Source: Brienomyrus brachyistius (Eukaryota > Chordata > Actinopteri > Osteoglossiformes > Mormyridae). From it: a stretch of 64,000 bases of DNA. The notes beneath the pieces are model-generated. The model did no database searches, was not told the origin of the DNA, and saw only the letters and a program-made list of their open reading frames with translations. Shown piece by piece: positions 1 through 14,300 of this stretch; the first letter of the stretch is position 1, and every line of letters starts with the position of its first letter. A program made the translations under genes and the position numbers. The stretch lies in the NCBI RefSeq assembly GCF_023856365.1, contig NC_064538.1, forward strand, positions 8,750,435-8,814,434, written 5' to 3'.

Positions 1-3000
1 ACCTCGAATACAGTCTTGAGTGCATTATTTATGTTAGCAACAGTGGTTTGTTCAGAACTTCACTACAACTGATAACTTTCTTAACAATGATATGAACTTT
101 ACGACATGCATTCCTGCATGAAAGGCTGAGTCTGCATCTCCCTAAGAAATACCATGTCTATGCATGAATGAACGCTATACAAGTGAACACTGAATAATTA
201 AATGTGTTCTTGATATGCTTCAACACAAATAACGTTATGATTTGTAAAGCGAAGTCCTAAAGACCAATTAGCTCAATCAAAAAACAAGAATAATAACTAT
301 CTGTAGTATTCAGAAGTGACTGTAGTGACATGAAGAGCAAGAGGAAAAGGGATTACAGTCTGATTGTATCCTGATCCAAGCTCAGCAGCTACTAACAGGT
401 CACAATTTGTCCCACATTTCAATGTCTTTGTTGTCCAGGCCTCTTTCTCCATTTCATGTTCCATGTTTCTAATACTCAAGTTACATTTTTTTACAATAAG
501 CACATGTATGAACTGTCCAGTTCACTCCATTTAAGCCCATCCCTGATCCCTATATCCTTGTGTGTATTTTTTTGAAAGCCATCATGTTATCCTGTCTTAC
601 TTATTACCCATAATCCCACTTTTGAAGGCAGTATACACCCAAGATGAATGTGTATTTATGCCAGTGTCATGCTTCCCTATGGCCGGCATGTCCCAGGTTT
701 GGGTTTTTGGGGGTCAAATTTATCAGGGTATTAAGACTAATGTTTATGTGACCGATGGGAGCCCAGAGGAAGCAGCACAGCCTCCATCGGCAGAGGGCAC
801 CTAGAAGGAATGTCCTTCTGTCTTCCCCAGGTGCTCTCTGGAAAAGAAAGGAACCTGTTATAAAGAAGGACTGGGTTTTTATTGATAACTGAGACCACAA
901 AAGAATCCCCCCCCCCAACGTCAAGGCTCACGCTACATCATTCGCCCAAGGGCATGAGCTTGCTGAGAAGATGGTGTCAGAGCTCTTGTCATTTTTCAGA
1001 AAGTATATGTTCTGCAGCAATACCACAAGATGGTCTCTAAGTTTTCCCTCCCTTATTTATTTTATTATAATTTTTTTTTTAATTTTTTACTAAGAACATG
1101 GCACTGGGTTGGCTTGTTGACACTGCTAACCCAGAACAAACGTACAAAATTCCTCATTTTACAAGGTGCAAGGACACAGTTTGGGATGTATCGCAGAGAA
1201 AGTTCTGTCAGGTCACATGAAGATGTTTATTCCTCCTTTAGGAGGAAATTTACCACGGGCCAAGAGAACACAAACAACAGTGACCTGGACAGATAGCTGG
1301 CATTCCACCAGGAATTACCACAGCATGACTCAGGCGAAGAGGTGTGGGGATAACAAGCCATGGAGCAAGACAGGGTCATGGTCAAGCAGAACAAAAGGTG
1401 AATAAGAATTCTCGTATTACATGATTTACCTGTAGATTTACCACATTAATGCCCTTGCGTGGTTTTACCTATGTGTCTCACAGCTTTCCTTAATTCTCAC
1501 CATATCACCTTTCAAAGTCATTCTGAAGTCAGATGATCACCTTTCAAAGTCATTTACACGCAGGCTGAATGTTAAGCTGTTAATTGCTAGGGGGTAATTC
1601 AAGCAGCAGGGGAGGCTGGATAAATTTCACCACATGGGTGCATTTGCTCATTTCAAAATTATTTACTTATCTTCCCTTTGGGTTCCAGTGTTGTTGCTCA
1701 TCCTGGCGTTCAACGAGCACGCACTGGAGCCAGTGGGTCTACTTCAAACTCTAAATATCAAGGAGCGCTTTTACCCCTCACAAACAAACAACATAACCAG
1801 CCACATAAATATAAATATTGCTTAAATGGAATGTGCAAGGACATGGGTCATCTACCAAAATCACATTTCACTTAGCATCACTATGCTTCACTTTCACCTA
1901 GACACTCGACAAGATCTGCTGCTGTCGATTTCATGTTCACTTGTTCACGGTAAGGGCCTGTGTACTTAGATGATCCATTAAATATGGCGTGCATGCACCC
2001 ATTCATTTTCTGGGCCCGTTTGTCCTATTCTGTAGCCTATTCCAAAAGCAAGACAGGGAGCCGACCCATCCAAGGGAAACACAGCATATGAAGAACTTGG
2101 CAACCTCAATTTACCTTAGCATGCTTTTAGAGCGTGGAGGGAAACCGGAGAACCCGAAGGAAACCCCACGATGAGATGTGGAGAAAATTCAAACTCATCA
2201 GTTATGGCGTACAGTCCTACAGGTATGAAACAACAGGGTGAACCACTGCACCACCATGCCATCCCAGGATGCATCTAATCATTCATTTTATAACTGATGA
2301 AATTTCATGTGACACCGAAACAAGCCAGGAAACACTACTGACAATACTGTAGTGCACTGTAATATATCAAAAAGAGAAATCTTCCAAAGGTGTTGAACAA
2401 TGACACAAATAATAAATCCAGTATGAAAGAGTATTTCAGACTCTGCAGACAGAAGAACGATGAACTTTAAAATGAAGTGATATCAAGCCAAGAAGATTAA
2501 ATGTACTTCCCAACCAAGACAGGCTGTTCTCATATGCCCCTTCTCAACATGCTGTGTGTACATCCCTATTCTGAACACAGAGGAAGCATCTGTCAGAGAG
2601 AAGGAATGTGCAAAGGGTTTGTCTCTGTTTTTTGGGTTTGTCCAGTCATGTTCTGCATTTGTCAGGATAAATACTGGGAGTCAGAACAAATGCTACAATG
2701 GTGAACCTGCTTTTCAATGTAGGCAACTCTAAAGGTGTGCGAATTGATCAGCTGCAAAGTGAGTGATTTCCCTGCTGATGTGGAGAAAATTAATGACTGG
2801 ATGCCATCACTGCAATGGGTACATGTCCTTCCTGCCCTCGTGCATGCAGCGAACCACAGATCCACAGGGACGTGGGGTTAGTCTCCCCCACCCCATCCTA
2901 CTGTGTTTGGTTTCTTACATTTGCTGTTGAGGATATAGTCACAGAGTTCATTATGCCCCCATTTCCTTTAAACCCCTGATCCTCCCACCCCCGGCAGAGA

Positions 3001-4757
3001 AAAGAGGCCGCTTGCTGGGGAGAAAGGATGAGCCCGTGGGTCCCCATGCGATGCTGTCACAAGCTCCAGTGTTGAGCAAGTCCAGCACCCGCTCCGTGAT
3101 GCTTGCGCAGATCCCCTCATTAATAACCACTGTGCAGTCTCTGGAAGCCATTCAACTCTAAAAGGCCTAATGACCACCCCCCCCCCCCCTTACTGTTAGG
3201 CCCCAGCTGGACATGGAAGTGTAAATACAGCACCCTCTGGCCCATCCGGCACACACGCAGGAGCCCTCCCCAGCACTGAGTCACTCTACTGGGCCAGTAC
3301 CGCACTGGTCTGGACCTGCCACACGAGATTCCAGCAGTGCTGCAAGCTGGAGAATGGATCCCCCTCCGAAGCCAGATTCATCATTGGCCGAGGGCCTGTT
3401 TATGCCTGGAACCCATGTCAGCAGGAAACGTGTGGCTTTTCAGAGCAGCAGAAACTGATGATATGTCTCGGCTATGCAAGGAACGCATTGAAAATGTCCT
3501 GCCCTACAAATCTAACAGTGATCCACTGAACTCAGATGTTTCTGAAACAGGTTCCATTCCCAGCAGCAGGAATCCTTCCCCGGGAAACCATGAGTGCATT
3601 CTGCCATTGGACGTCGAGACAGCTTATGCGAAGAGGCCGGCTAGATTCGATGAAGCATAATAAAAAAGCAACACGATTTCACAACCCATTTTTCTTATCA
3701 GCCATCAGACAATGAGTGCAGCACAGTGGCTTCGACTCAGTAAACAGCCAGACCGTTATAAACAGAGAAAGAGGACACGCAAATTGGAAGAATGCTGTTT
3801 AAAAACATTTACTTTCAGCTGCCAAGCAAACGGTATCTTTTCAGTTTCTCCTCATCAGAATGACAAAAACATGGACGTTAACAGAAATGCTGAAATTACA
3901 AGGAAACGGCAGCCCTGCAAACCACATGGATGAAGGAATCCATCGCTATCTTTAGAAATGCACGTATTATTGCCGGAGAGGATGTTTCCGTGTCCATTGT
4001 TGTATTTTGCTTGAGCCTTACAACAGAGCAGCTAGTCTCTTTTATTGAGTCTTTATAGGACGCATTAGCACGGCCCCTTTTAACTTCAGCCCTTATTTGC
4101 TGTATTGAAATTACAGTCCGGCTAGAAAAGGTCACCAGATCTTGTTGTGTGTGTAAATGACGTGATGTTTTATTATGAAATCTGAGAATATCAATGAGTT
4201 TCAGTATCCCAATCCAACATCAAGACATGGTTTGCTGAGACAGCCATTATTTATTTTCTTTTTTTTTGGCAAATGGTAAACACTGTAACTGGGACACATT
4301 GCTGGGGGCCGATGGCTGGCCCAACAAAGGGATACTGGGTATCAATTAGAAGGTTTACGGAGAGGATCTACCAGTGGGAGTGACTTACAGATCCATGCTG
4401 CACACAGTTGGCAAACAGACCATGGCATGGACTCTGTATGATTTTGCATCAGGGGAAAAAAAACCCCACGAAATTACGATGCCTATAATTCTAAGCTTGG
4501 GGTAATTCCATCGTTACTGCTTCTTACACGGTTAAGCACAGAGAACAATGTGTTCTTAAGTGATCTAACACCGCAAAAAAATGAGCACTATAAAAGATTT
4601 CATTAGGAACATTGCCTTTGCTAAAGGTCAGCTAATGTAAATAATGTTTAATATCACCAATTATGACATTGGCTGACTTGAGCAGAACATTTAAATTATG
4701 AAGGCAGACAGAAATTCCAACAGACACCAATAAATGCTGGAAGCAGCTTTTATGTAT
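1..4757. other. Region beyond the st7l 3' end, no gene recognised
   Basis: No exon with credible splice borders or a recognisable protein family is visible on either strand. I looked for the C-terminal cysteine-rich exon of a WNT2B-like gene, because WNT2B lies next to ST7L in mammals, and did not see one. The stretch holds a C10 run (907-916), a diverged SINE copy (about 1990-2275), a C-rich run near 3178-3189 and otherwise unremarkable AT-rich sequence. The open frame at 3337-3660 (+) has no family resemblance and is treated as chance. Confidence 0.6.
1990..2275 (-). repeat. Diverged tRNA-headed SINE copy
   Basis: On the minus strand this stretch has the same order of blocks as the better copies at 41708-42062 and 63075-63428. 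The head reads GATGGCATGGTGGTGCAGTG, and stretches matching the 'hemmed' middle (cgtggggtttcc, ccggtttccctcc) follow, ending near a ccattcat tail at the left edge. Several blocks are scrambled or lost, so this is an old copy. Confidence 0.5.
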
Positions 4758-4763
4758 TTTATT
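4758..4763 (-). promoter_or_regulatory. st7l: Candidate st7l polyadenylation signal
   Basis: TTTATT on the plus strand reads AATAAA on the minus strand, about 210 bases past the st7l stop codon. It is the first canonical signal I noted downstream of the stop, so the 3' untranslated region may be short. Cleavage would fall some 10-30 bases further left. Confidence 0.5.
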
Positions 4764-4973
4764 GAACAGTTGGGCATCTGCTGGAGAAACCATTCAGATT
4801 CCAGGGCAATGCAGTTTTAGAAACCCCCGTAACTGAATATTTGTCAGAAGAATTTCCTCATCCCCTGGCCTGCTGTGCGATGCAGGTGGATAGGAGTGAG
4901 GCCACTGGACAGACAGAGCTACAAACATTTTCAGCTGATGTGGGGTGGTGGGGGTTCATACAGATGTGGTAAC

Positions 4974-5069
4974 TCAAATTCGAGTCAGCTGGTACCAGAA
5001 GCTGAAGGGCATGAAGCTCTCCATCTTGTCTATGAAGAAGCTCAGAGGTGCAAAGAGGGTGCTGAAGAA
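4974..5069 (-). CDS. st7l: st7l terminal coding exon 15
   Basis: Encodes residues 509-539 and the stop. [19 protein letters not shown] then the ending FWYQLTRI match the C-terminus of ST7 (LSTLFAPLNF...WHQLTRI). It sits 7.4 kb from exon 14. Acceptor CTCTGCAG|TTCTTC after a good pyrimidine tract; phase 0 agrees. Confidence 0.93.
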   Translation of the reverse strand, partial: FFSTLFAPLSFFIDKMESFMPFSFWYQLTRI

Positions 5070-5235
5070 CTGCAGAGAGAAGAGGGGAAAAATATCTCAG
5101 AAGAAGCGTAGCATTTGGCATTAGCATATCAAAGACTGAGGACTACATTCAAGCACTGTCCTATCCTGTCCTATGACTTTTAAAATATATACATATACAC
5201 ATACATACAAACATATAAACACATGTATACCTGCA

Positions 5236-5304
<69 letters not shown>

Positions 5305-8300
5305 GTAAATATTAAATAACCACACAGAGTAAATCAAACAATGGAAACCTCTACTGTACCCTTGACAAGGACATATAACTTAATTCAAATATTCAACTGC
5401 ATATAAATGAGCACAATTTTAAAAGCAAACATCTAAATTTAACGACAGGGAGACTCCATCTTACTGAAGGATAAAGTTTCCCAGTACGCTGTTAGAGGTG
5501 ATGTAAGACTTTGTACAGTCATGCTGTGATTTGTAGCTCGCAGAGTAGTTATATATCACTGGGCCCTTGAGCAAGGCCCTTAACCCTGACTGCTGCAGGG
5601 GCAGTTCACGCTGGCTGACCCCACACTCTGACCCCAAATCTTGCTTTCACCTGTCTGTGTCTCTCGCAGATAGCAGGATGCGATATGTGAAAAATTACCC
5701 AATTTACCTCTATTCAACTAAACAAGGCAATCTCAGCCACATAAATGTAATTGTCAACATTTTTCTCTAGATCTGCAATTGTCTGTAGCAGTGTTTTGGT
5801 GTCTGCTAACGGAAACACATTCCAGAATAAGGAGACCTCCGCCAATAAGGATTTGAGTATTGTCATGCGCTCCTAGTACTGTGAGATTCTTGTATTGACC
5901 CAGAAACTCATGACGACCAACGTAGAGAATAAATACCAATAACAATGAGGACACAACAGACACCAAGTGGCATCCTGGAGTATGTGAAACATTACATGAG
6001 GAGGGATGACGTTGTGAGTGACTGCAGCGGTAGCTAGATTATGTAACAGTGTAGCAGTATTACTATTAAAGTGGAGTGTAAATCAGGGCCTGTAGAGCAG
6101 TCCTATGACCTCTGGATAAAAACTGTCCCTGAATCTTGATGTCCGGGTGTTTATGGTCTATAACTGCTTGCCAGAGGGGAGGAGGGAGAGAAGTGCCTGT
6201 GCAGGATGACTGGAATTCTTCAAGATGTGATCTGCTTTTTCGAAGAAGCATATGGTGTAAGTGTCCTGGTCTGCCAAGTGTGGCTCCAGGTGATGCTCCG
6301 TCCCACATTCACTAGCCTTATAGATGTTACCGTCCTGTGCTGAAGTCATGAAGATGTTTGCGAGGGCTGCTGCTGCCATCTGGGACCGTCCTCAGACGCC
6401 TGAGAAAATAAAGATGCTGGTGGCTGGGGGTGGTGACCACTCAGGGTCAGGGGGGACTCCGATAAATTTACGGCTGCCGATTCTCTCCTCAGCTTCTCTG
6501 CCAACGTAGCCAGGACTGGGAGCTGCTCCCTGAAGTCAACGGCCAGCTCCATAGTCTCGCTAACGTTTTCCTCTTGCCTCACCTCCTCCCTGTTGGCCAT
6601 CGTGCCGGGAACAGGCCCATTAAGCTGGTGTCGTCAGCAAACTTGATAATTGAGTTGGTCCTGTGGCTGAGAACATACAAAGATCCCAAGCGAAGAAATG
6701 TCCAGCCAAAGTTACAGGTCCAGTTAGGCAGCTCATTAATATCTTAACTGGACAGCAGTCCAGTAGTTTTGGACGGTGACTTCCTTCCCTGTGAGCTACA
6801 AGTACAACTTTGGACTAAAATACAAATGAGAACTTGCGAGTGATACCTTGCGTTTTTAAAATATCCTACACCACGAATTAAAGTAAGGCTCTGCTTCAGT
6901 TCACCTCACTGCTGGAGGCCAACAGAGAAACCACAACTGGTCTTTTAACCATCAAGCTCTTTTTAGCAACATATGGTTTTCCATTTAATTAACCACACTT
7001 ACTCCAAACTTGCATGCTGTCACACAAATAACTGCAAAATGTTTCAATTTCAACAATTACAGAAGCAATACATTGCAGTAGTTATGAGGCAATTCTGTCA
7101 ACAGTTAGACATGACTGAACAACAGGAGTTAATTGCCGACGGCTATGGTGATACCGCTGCTGAAAGGTGAGTCAGCCGGGTCTTTTTCTGGTTTCTGACT
7201 GGTCTGTTTAGAAATAATCATTCATCATGTATCCTTTTCCATAACTAGTTATTCATCAGCACAGTTGAAGATCTAGACCTTATGAACACATATCAATCCT
7301 AATACATATTCTTCAGAATTAAATGTAAGTGAAAGCAAATAATATAGGTTAATGGAATACTATGGATAAGAGGTTTTCAAACGTGAAGGCATTTAAAACC
7401 ATTTTTAATTCGATAGGGAAACTGAAGGAAGTTCAGACTTCATGCCTGGGAAAGTTTCCAGTAACTTGGCTGAAACTCTGCAAAAGGGGCCTTTCTGAGG
7501 TCAAAATGAAAGCTGAGGGGTGGACCCAGTGCAGAGAACCCTGCCTGTATTTGGCCCGACTGATGAACATTTCAATAAACACGCGTCCACTTTTGAGACG
7601 TAAACAGCGTGCGGAGATCGTGCTGCCCGTACGAGCCTCTCCCCACACCGTCGTCATTCCTTCAGCACCAATCAATCAATCAAATCACCCCAGTCCAAAT
7701 GCTCACACTGTTTATCAACACATATAATCCCTTTCACTGTGACCAGATTACAGACATGCTGCTTGTAAACACTGTAGACGCTGGGCAATCACAGTGCGCT
7801 CGGTTACATCTCGCCTGCTACATACCTATCGCAGGATGCTGATACAGTACTGGGGGGTGGGGCATGTTTTCCCCAAGCTGCATAGATATGCTCTAGGTGC
7901 CATGCATGTGTACTACAGAAGGGAAAAAAATTGATACCCTGGTTTTCAAGAGATGCATTTTGGCTAATTAGCATCTAAGAAAAGGAATGAGCTTGTGTAT
8001 CCTGAAATGGACGGCTGGAAGCTGGATGACAGTGGAACTACTTTCTGTCTGTGAGATCATAAGGAACCAGGAAAAAATTAATTGCAGTATCTGAGATGCC
8101 ACAACAGCAGAGTCACAAATTTAACTGTAATCTCAAATTAAAAAATTAACTCCTTGACAAATTACTCCACCTGCCACTGATAATGCATGCTGACAGAATC
8201 TGAAAACTACGTTCCTACACTTTAATCCAACTACCACCATTTGATACTTCGACAAACAGGCAGTTGTAGAGCTGTAGAAAAGTGGGTTGATTTTAAGGGA

Positions 8301-11300
8301 TTTTTTCCTATAGAGGTTCCTTATAGAACCTTTTTCCTATAGAGGTTCCTTGCATTAGAACCATTTCCTTTATAGGTGCAGCTCCTCAACCTCTACATGG
8401 TAAACACGGATCTTGAGTTCCAACATGTTAGGCAAACCATTATACAACCTCAGGCAGAGGAAAACTATGTTTCACACAACCATAGTCACATGATCAATTC
8501 CAAGATTATTGTTTTAGTAACTTCAGTGGTAATGTTTCCTCAACATTTGCACACCAACATGGGTTAATAAGCATGGCCTACACACCATAACAGCAAAGAC
8601 CACCAGAAGCAGCTCTGGAGACGACCCATAGCTTTTCCCCCATTCCACCTCCCCCCAAAATAAGCAGGCTGTAGCTCCTCAGAACGGCAGAGTAAAGTCC
8701 TACCCACCAATCCACCAACCATTAAGAGGGCCTAGTGCCCCACAATTTAGGGCAATTCCCAGGATCTTAATTGTTTTAGGGGTGGTCTCTGCTTTTCCTC
8801 AGGCTGTGGGAGTTAACCTGTTGAAAGCTGGGACTTAATGAGGCCATTACAACACAGAGCAGGCCTGGCCGGTCCTGCCATAAAAGCTGCGTCTGCGGGA
8901 GTCTTCGCCATCGGCTGGGTACAGCACATGCCCCCCCCCCTGCGTTCTATACCCGGGCCCTGTTTTCAAACTGCATTCCCCAAAGGCCAGATAAACAAAA
9001 CATCAAAGTCATAAACAAATGGACACGTGCGGCAGAACCAGCACGAGCAACACTAAAAACAGAAACCTTGTTTTTATTGCTCTAAGTGTCAGTTGCTGTG
9101 ATTTAGTGGATTCTAAAAATAGAGGGCATGTTCAATAGCTACAGCCTGCTGTGTTACAGACAGAATAGTATAAACAGCATGAGTGACAAAAATATATCCA
9201 TCCATCCATTCATCCATTTTCTGAAATCACTTATCCTATTCAGGGTCGTGGGGGTTCGGAACCTATCTCGGAGGCTACGGACACAAGGCAGGGAACAACC
9301 CAGGACGAGGCGCCAACCCACTGCAGGGCACACTCACACATATACATAATGGAAAAAAACATGAACAGAATGAATATAAAAGGTTCTAGGTATGATAGAA
9401 CTGAGATGGTTCTGAAGCACTGGTTCAGATGGAAAAAAAATCACCTTTTTCAACTTACCATCAACTACAAGTTATTATTCAGGATGATCTTCCATTGGAC
9501 TAAGAATACACTGATAGAAATATTATGTATGCCACAGCAAAGTACTGTACTGCCACTTACGAGCTCTTATAGCAGTCACTGACAGGGCCCTGTGCCCAAA
9601 TTCACTACTTGGAAAACACTCCTAAACCGATAAGCTAAAAAAAAATACTGGGTGGAGCAGCCAGTGAAGGAAGGCACTTTCAGAAGACTGGCAGCACAAG
9701 GGAGACAGTACAAAGTGGCCTAGCAGGAACGGGCGAGGGGTAGAACGTCTAAGTGGACATCTCTGAAGTGCTCGAGGTCCTCCACTTCAGCAGAGCCAGA
9801 TCTGCGGTCAAGCAGCCCCTCAGCCTTTATCACAATGCCCTCTACAAGGAAGGAGAGGATGACATACCCTTGGCTGAGTGTCGAAGGCGCACAGTTCAAC
9901 TTGTCTCAGCCAGAAATGTTCTTCCAGTTAGTCTGATGCTAACTAATTTAGAAAGTAATAGTGCATTTGGATTTACAACATAGCGAAGACCCAGGCCCTG
10001 CATGCATATTTTATCATTTTATCTTTAGGTTTTTCAGTTGATTTAACATTTCATCTTATGCCAGGTGGTTTGCAGAACTTGGAATTTATACAAATATGAT
10101 TCCAGATAGGCTGCTTTAGGTTTTAATCATCATGACCTCACCTGGTAGCTAGAACCCTCTGGAAACCTAATGAGACGTAAGCAGAATCAGTGGTAACGAC
10201 ATTCCTCTATAGACAAACCAAGTGGTGTCCTTGCGTTGTAGATGTCTGACAGTATTATTCATCATTGTGTCCTATGGCAGGTCAACTGCTTGCTCTGCTG
10301 ATGGGGGCTGGGGGCAGATATGTAAGCGTCTGGGACACACTAATGAGGAGGCAGTATGGGGGATGTTGTAGTCCAGGGGGAGAATAGAGTTGCAACTCCA
10401 GATTCGTTTGTGCTGCTATTCTGACACTGATTTTCCCCAGATCTGGGATCCCAGCAGAAGCGGCTGGAACGCCACTGATAGACATTAGCACAAACTGTCT
10501 CCTCAGATGGGGGGGGGGTGGGGGGTTATCAATGCTGTGTTTGGTCACTTGCACACTTTTCCCTCCCATGCCACCACAAATGGGTCCCCTCCAAAACAAA
10601 AAGATACACAAACAGAAATGCACACGCGGTGACCCTCCAAAGTCACACACACACAGCCTGATGCAGAGGATCATGCCCAAGCGTAGGAACATATAGCCAT
10701 CACCATGCTAAATGCTGCTAAGCTAACAATCTGATCTAGTGCACCGTCATGTTTACAAAACAGTCACATGGTTACTAAGCTGGACTCATTGCTTATAATT
10801 AATGCTGCTTTTTTCCGGTGAAATAGGCGAAACATGCAATATCTTGAAACTATGGGGTATGACTTCTTTATTGTGCTGGTCTGTTTATTTATTGCTTGTC
10901 TGTTTATTTACTTTGTGCTTATTGTTACTAGTGTGTCTACTCTTTTGATGTGACAGTGAAGAGGATATACCTTTAAAATTCCGTTGCTGTAGAAACAGCA
11001 ATGCCAATGAAGCATCTGAATCTGAACGGATGCTGTTGATTCACACAAGGGGAGAGAGTACCATCATATCCGAGGGACAATGAGGAAACTCCCTCTTCTT
11101 TTTAAATCAAAACGCACTGAATGATGCTCAGTGAGATTGATCATGCTTAGCTGGTGGTGCGGGGGGGGGGGGGGGGTGGCTCAAGTGCACAAAAGTGTAA
11201 CCTTACCCCATCCAGTGACAACAGGAGATCTCCAAGACACATCCACAAGCCTACTGATGCTGACAAAAGGCACCGTTTAGCTTTCAAGAGTTTTACCCAA

Positions 11301-14300
11301 AAAGGCTCTGAGGGCAGACCGAAAAATCATTGGTTCAGAGAGATAACCCATCAGAAAAAAATGGGTCCACGAAACTAGAAGAGGTGGGACCAAAACATCT
11401 GATTGGTTGGCTCCACCTCCTCTCATTGCCTGGAGCCACCTCTTCTACAATCTGATTGGTTATCTCTCTGAACCAATCATTTTTATTTCTGTTCTCCGAA
11501 CATTTTTGTGTAAGTAAAACTCCCGTGAGCCACTCATCACACACACGTTGTCCAAAGGGAAACACGACTGGAGTCTCTATATGCCCTCTGTAGGGTGTCC
11601 TTCCTGGGGTGCCCAAGTGCTGTCAGCCTTCTGCCCCCCCGGATATCAGTATTGAATCAAACAGGGCAAACAGTCTGATTGGCTGTGGATACTTTATCAG
11701 ACTAACACCTCTAACACTTTCATTTACTTACTTTATAAGGGCATCAGAGATCCATGTCATCAAAAACCCAGGAGATACGAAAACACCTTAGTACTTACAA
11801 GAACATGCTGTGTGCAGGAGAAAGACATAACACTTACTCTCAGTAATGGAGCAAAATCACCCTATCAGCGGCAGTATGGAAGATAAAATCTTGACACGCA
11901 CCTACTGGAATTCTTCTGCAATGGCCAAGAGCAGGGAAACAACCTTTTGTTTTATAAACCTCTCCCTAACTCAGCTACTATTCTAACTGATGATTTAAGG
12001 ATATCAAGGGTCCCCCTGACAGCAGACACACTAGGAAGTACTCCTTCTCTGCCTAACACAGCATGTTGGTCTCTAATTACCTATAAAACCAGCATATAAA
12101 TATTAAATGTATACATGTCAGATAAAAGCATTAAACTCTGATGTAGAAACAGAACAGGCTATATGCCTACATAAGGGGCTTATGAGACGTGCAGCTTATA
12201 TTCACATTCATAACAAACATACACTATATTTACTCCAGCCTTGCAGCGGAGCTCATTTCCTGAGACTAGATTCAGACTCTCTGCTGCCATTATCTTTTTT
12301 AAGTCCACATTTGGTCCTTGAATAGGTACTTCCCGCAGCTCCTGCACTCCGAGCCTCTGACATTAACAAACAAATGGTATAAGATGCAACGAAAGCAGAC
12401 AAAATTGAAGATGTGGTTTTTTTTTCCACCGTTCAGATCAGGTTTGCACCCACCTACCGCTTTAGCAAAGACCCCCATGAGCTCTGGGAACTGGTGCGTG
12501 AGCATGGCCAGCATGGCTGTGAAGGAGCACAGTCCGGCCGTGAAGAGGATGAAGAAGGGTAACTCTTTCTTCGGGTACACAGACACCTCATGGAACGCTG
12601 GGGGAAGATCGGGAGATAGAGGTATGGAGTTTCAAACGAGCAGAGATGTAAACAAGAGATGAGCAGTGGAAAGGGGTTTGAGGTGGAGCTTTAGAGCGCA
12701 ACAGTTAGCATCGCAGTAAAATGATGGAGTACAGCATGAATAAAACAAAGGCATTTGAAGCTTTGCAAAAACAGGCCTGTTTAACACTATTCAGTGCTGT
12801 ACAACCACCCGGGAACATTAATCTAGTTGAGTATGATTGGCCACACAACCTCTCAGCTACAATTATTTCAGAATAAAAATAATAATAATAATAATACTGC
12901 AACTCTAAATCTAAAAAGAAGGAAACGCATACATTGCATGAAAACACCAAAGAGGTTTTCCAAATTAATTCATCCTCAGGACTTGCCACATATCACAACA
13001 TATGCTCAGCTCAGCTCATTTGTAGAGAAAAACTTCCCCTGGCTGTACTGGAGGCGAATGCCATACATTATCAGAAATGGCAGAAAGCATATTTTGAGCC
13101 TGTTCTTGTAAGACAGAAGGCTCTGTTGGACCCTTGGCTTAAGGGGAGGGAGCCACTTACACGGCAGAAGCTCCCGGTCTGCTGTCTCTGTGCAGCCAGG
13201 GTAGGGGTAAAACAGGTGCCCCTTCTCCAGCGGATAGGGGATCATGCGGAAGGCTGGGAGAAACACAAAGTCCAAGAACTCTGTCAAAGATTCTTCCTCA
13301 CACATCTGCGAATCAAATGTTTTCAAAAACAATTTCCTGATGGATCTCATAAAGAGTATTCTAAAGGAGGTAAAAACTGAAGTGTTTGTCATGGTTTCCA
13401 GAAAGCCGATTAACTAAAACAAATCAGCACTCCACTCTTCATGCTCTGAATCAATAGTTAACTACTTCAGTACCGACTAATAAAATGAGTCTCAAAATGC
13501 CAAATTTGCACTAGTCTTTTAAGCACAGTCAGTTTTGAATCAAGCATGAAGCACTGCATTCTATTATAGTTACATCACACATGATGTATGGCCTACTCTA
13601 GAGCATCGATAAAACTGATAGAGACTGGATCAGCCCCAGCAAGGCTCAGTCTGCACTGTAGAGCTTTGGGTCTTCAAATATCAGTCCTATTAAATAACAG
13701 TCAGTTGTAATAAAGCAAGCACAGCTTTCCGAAGTACACATCCAGCAGGACCGCGGGGAAAGTTAACGGATGAACAAATTTGAAACAGGCTGTGTGCATC
13801 AATGACCTACACAGTGATCTAAGTGAGCATGGCATGGCAGAGACTTGTGGGCAGGGGGAGTACTTAGAGCTACTGTAGAAATGGAAGATAGAATACCACA
13901 TCTCTGTAGCATGTGTCTGCAATGACATCATCAGGAAATTGCTTATGAGGGGATATGATGAAGCATACAGCATAATGCAGGAAGCTTTACACAAGGAAGA
14001 GGAGATGGAGGGATGTAAGGGAGCTTGCGGGTCACACGTACTTCCCTCCCAAGTGCAGTGGAGAAGGTTTAAGGCTCCCTCGACTCTCTTCCAGTGCTGC
14101 ATGTGGAAGAAGGCATACGCCACTGCCTCGCTGTCCCCCCGCTTCAAGATATGCTCTGGCGGCAAGATTAGGCTCTTCATCTCTAACAAGTACTGCGAAC
14201 AGAAAGCGAGACATGGTTCATCTCTATCTGAAGCGATACTGCAGAGAGAGAGAGCAAGTCAGCTAAACAAGGAGTGAGAGATTAATGTGAAAAAGGGACT

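Larger units (their letters stand above)
5070..12457 (-). other. st7l: st7l intron 14 (7.4 kb)
   Basis: Last and largest intron of st7l. It holds an AT/AC microsatellite (5237-5304), a short SINE-like piece (about 5555-5760), a dead LINE piece (6080-6700), a short tandem duplication (8301-8351), a SINE piece (9196-9348), a G16 run (11161-11176) and a palindromic MITE (11288-11522). No other coding exon was recognised on either strand. Confidence 0.7.

Noticed and set aside
3337..3660. 107-residue open frame on the plus strand beyond st7l
   Set aside because: No family resemblance, no splice logic, and flanking GC-rich sequence has overlapping frames on both strands.
1..4757. Expected WNT2B-like 3' end next to st7l
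   Set aside because: No cysteine-rich Wnt C-terminal exon (CCGRGY, CxCxFHWC patterns) was seen on either strand.
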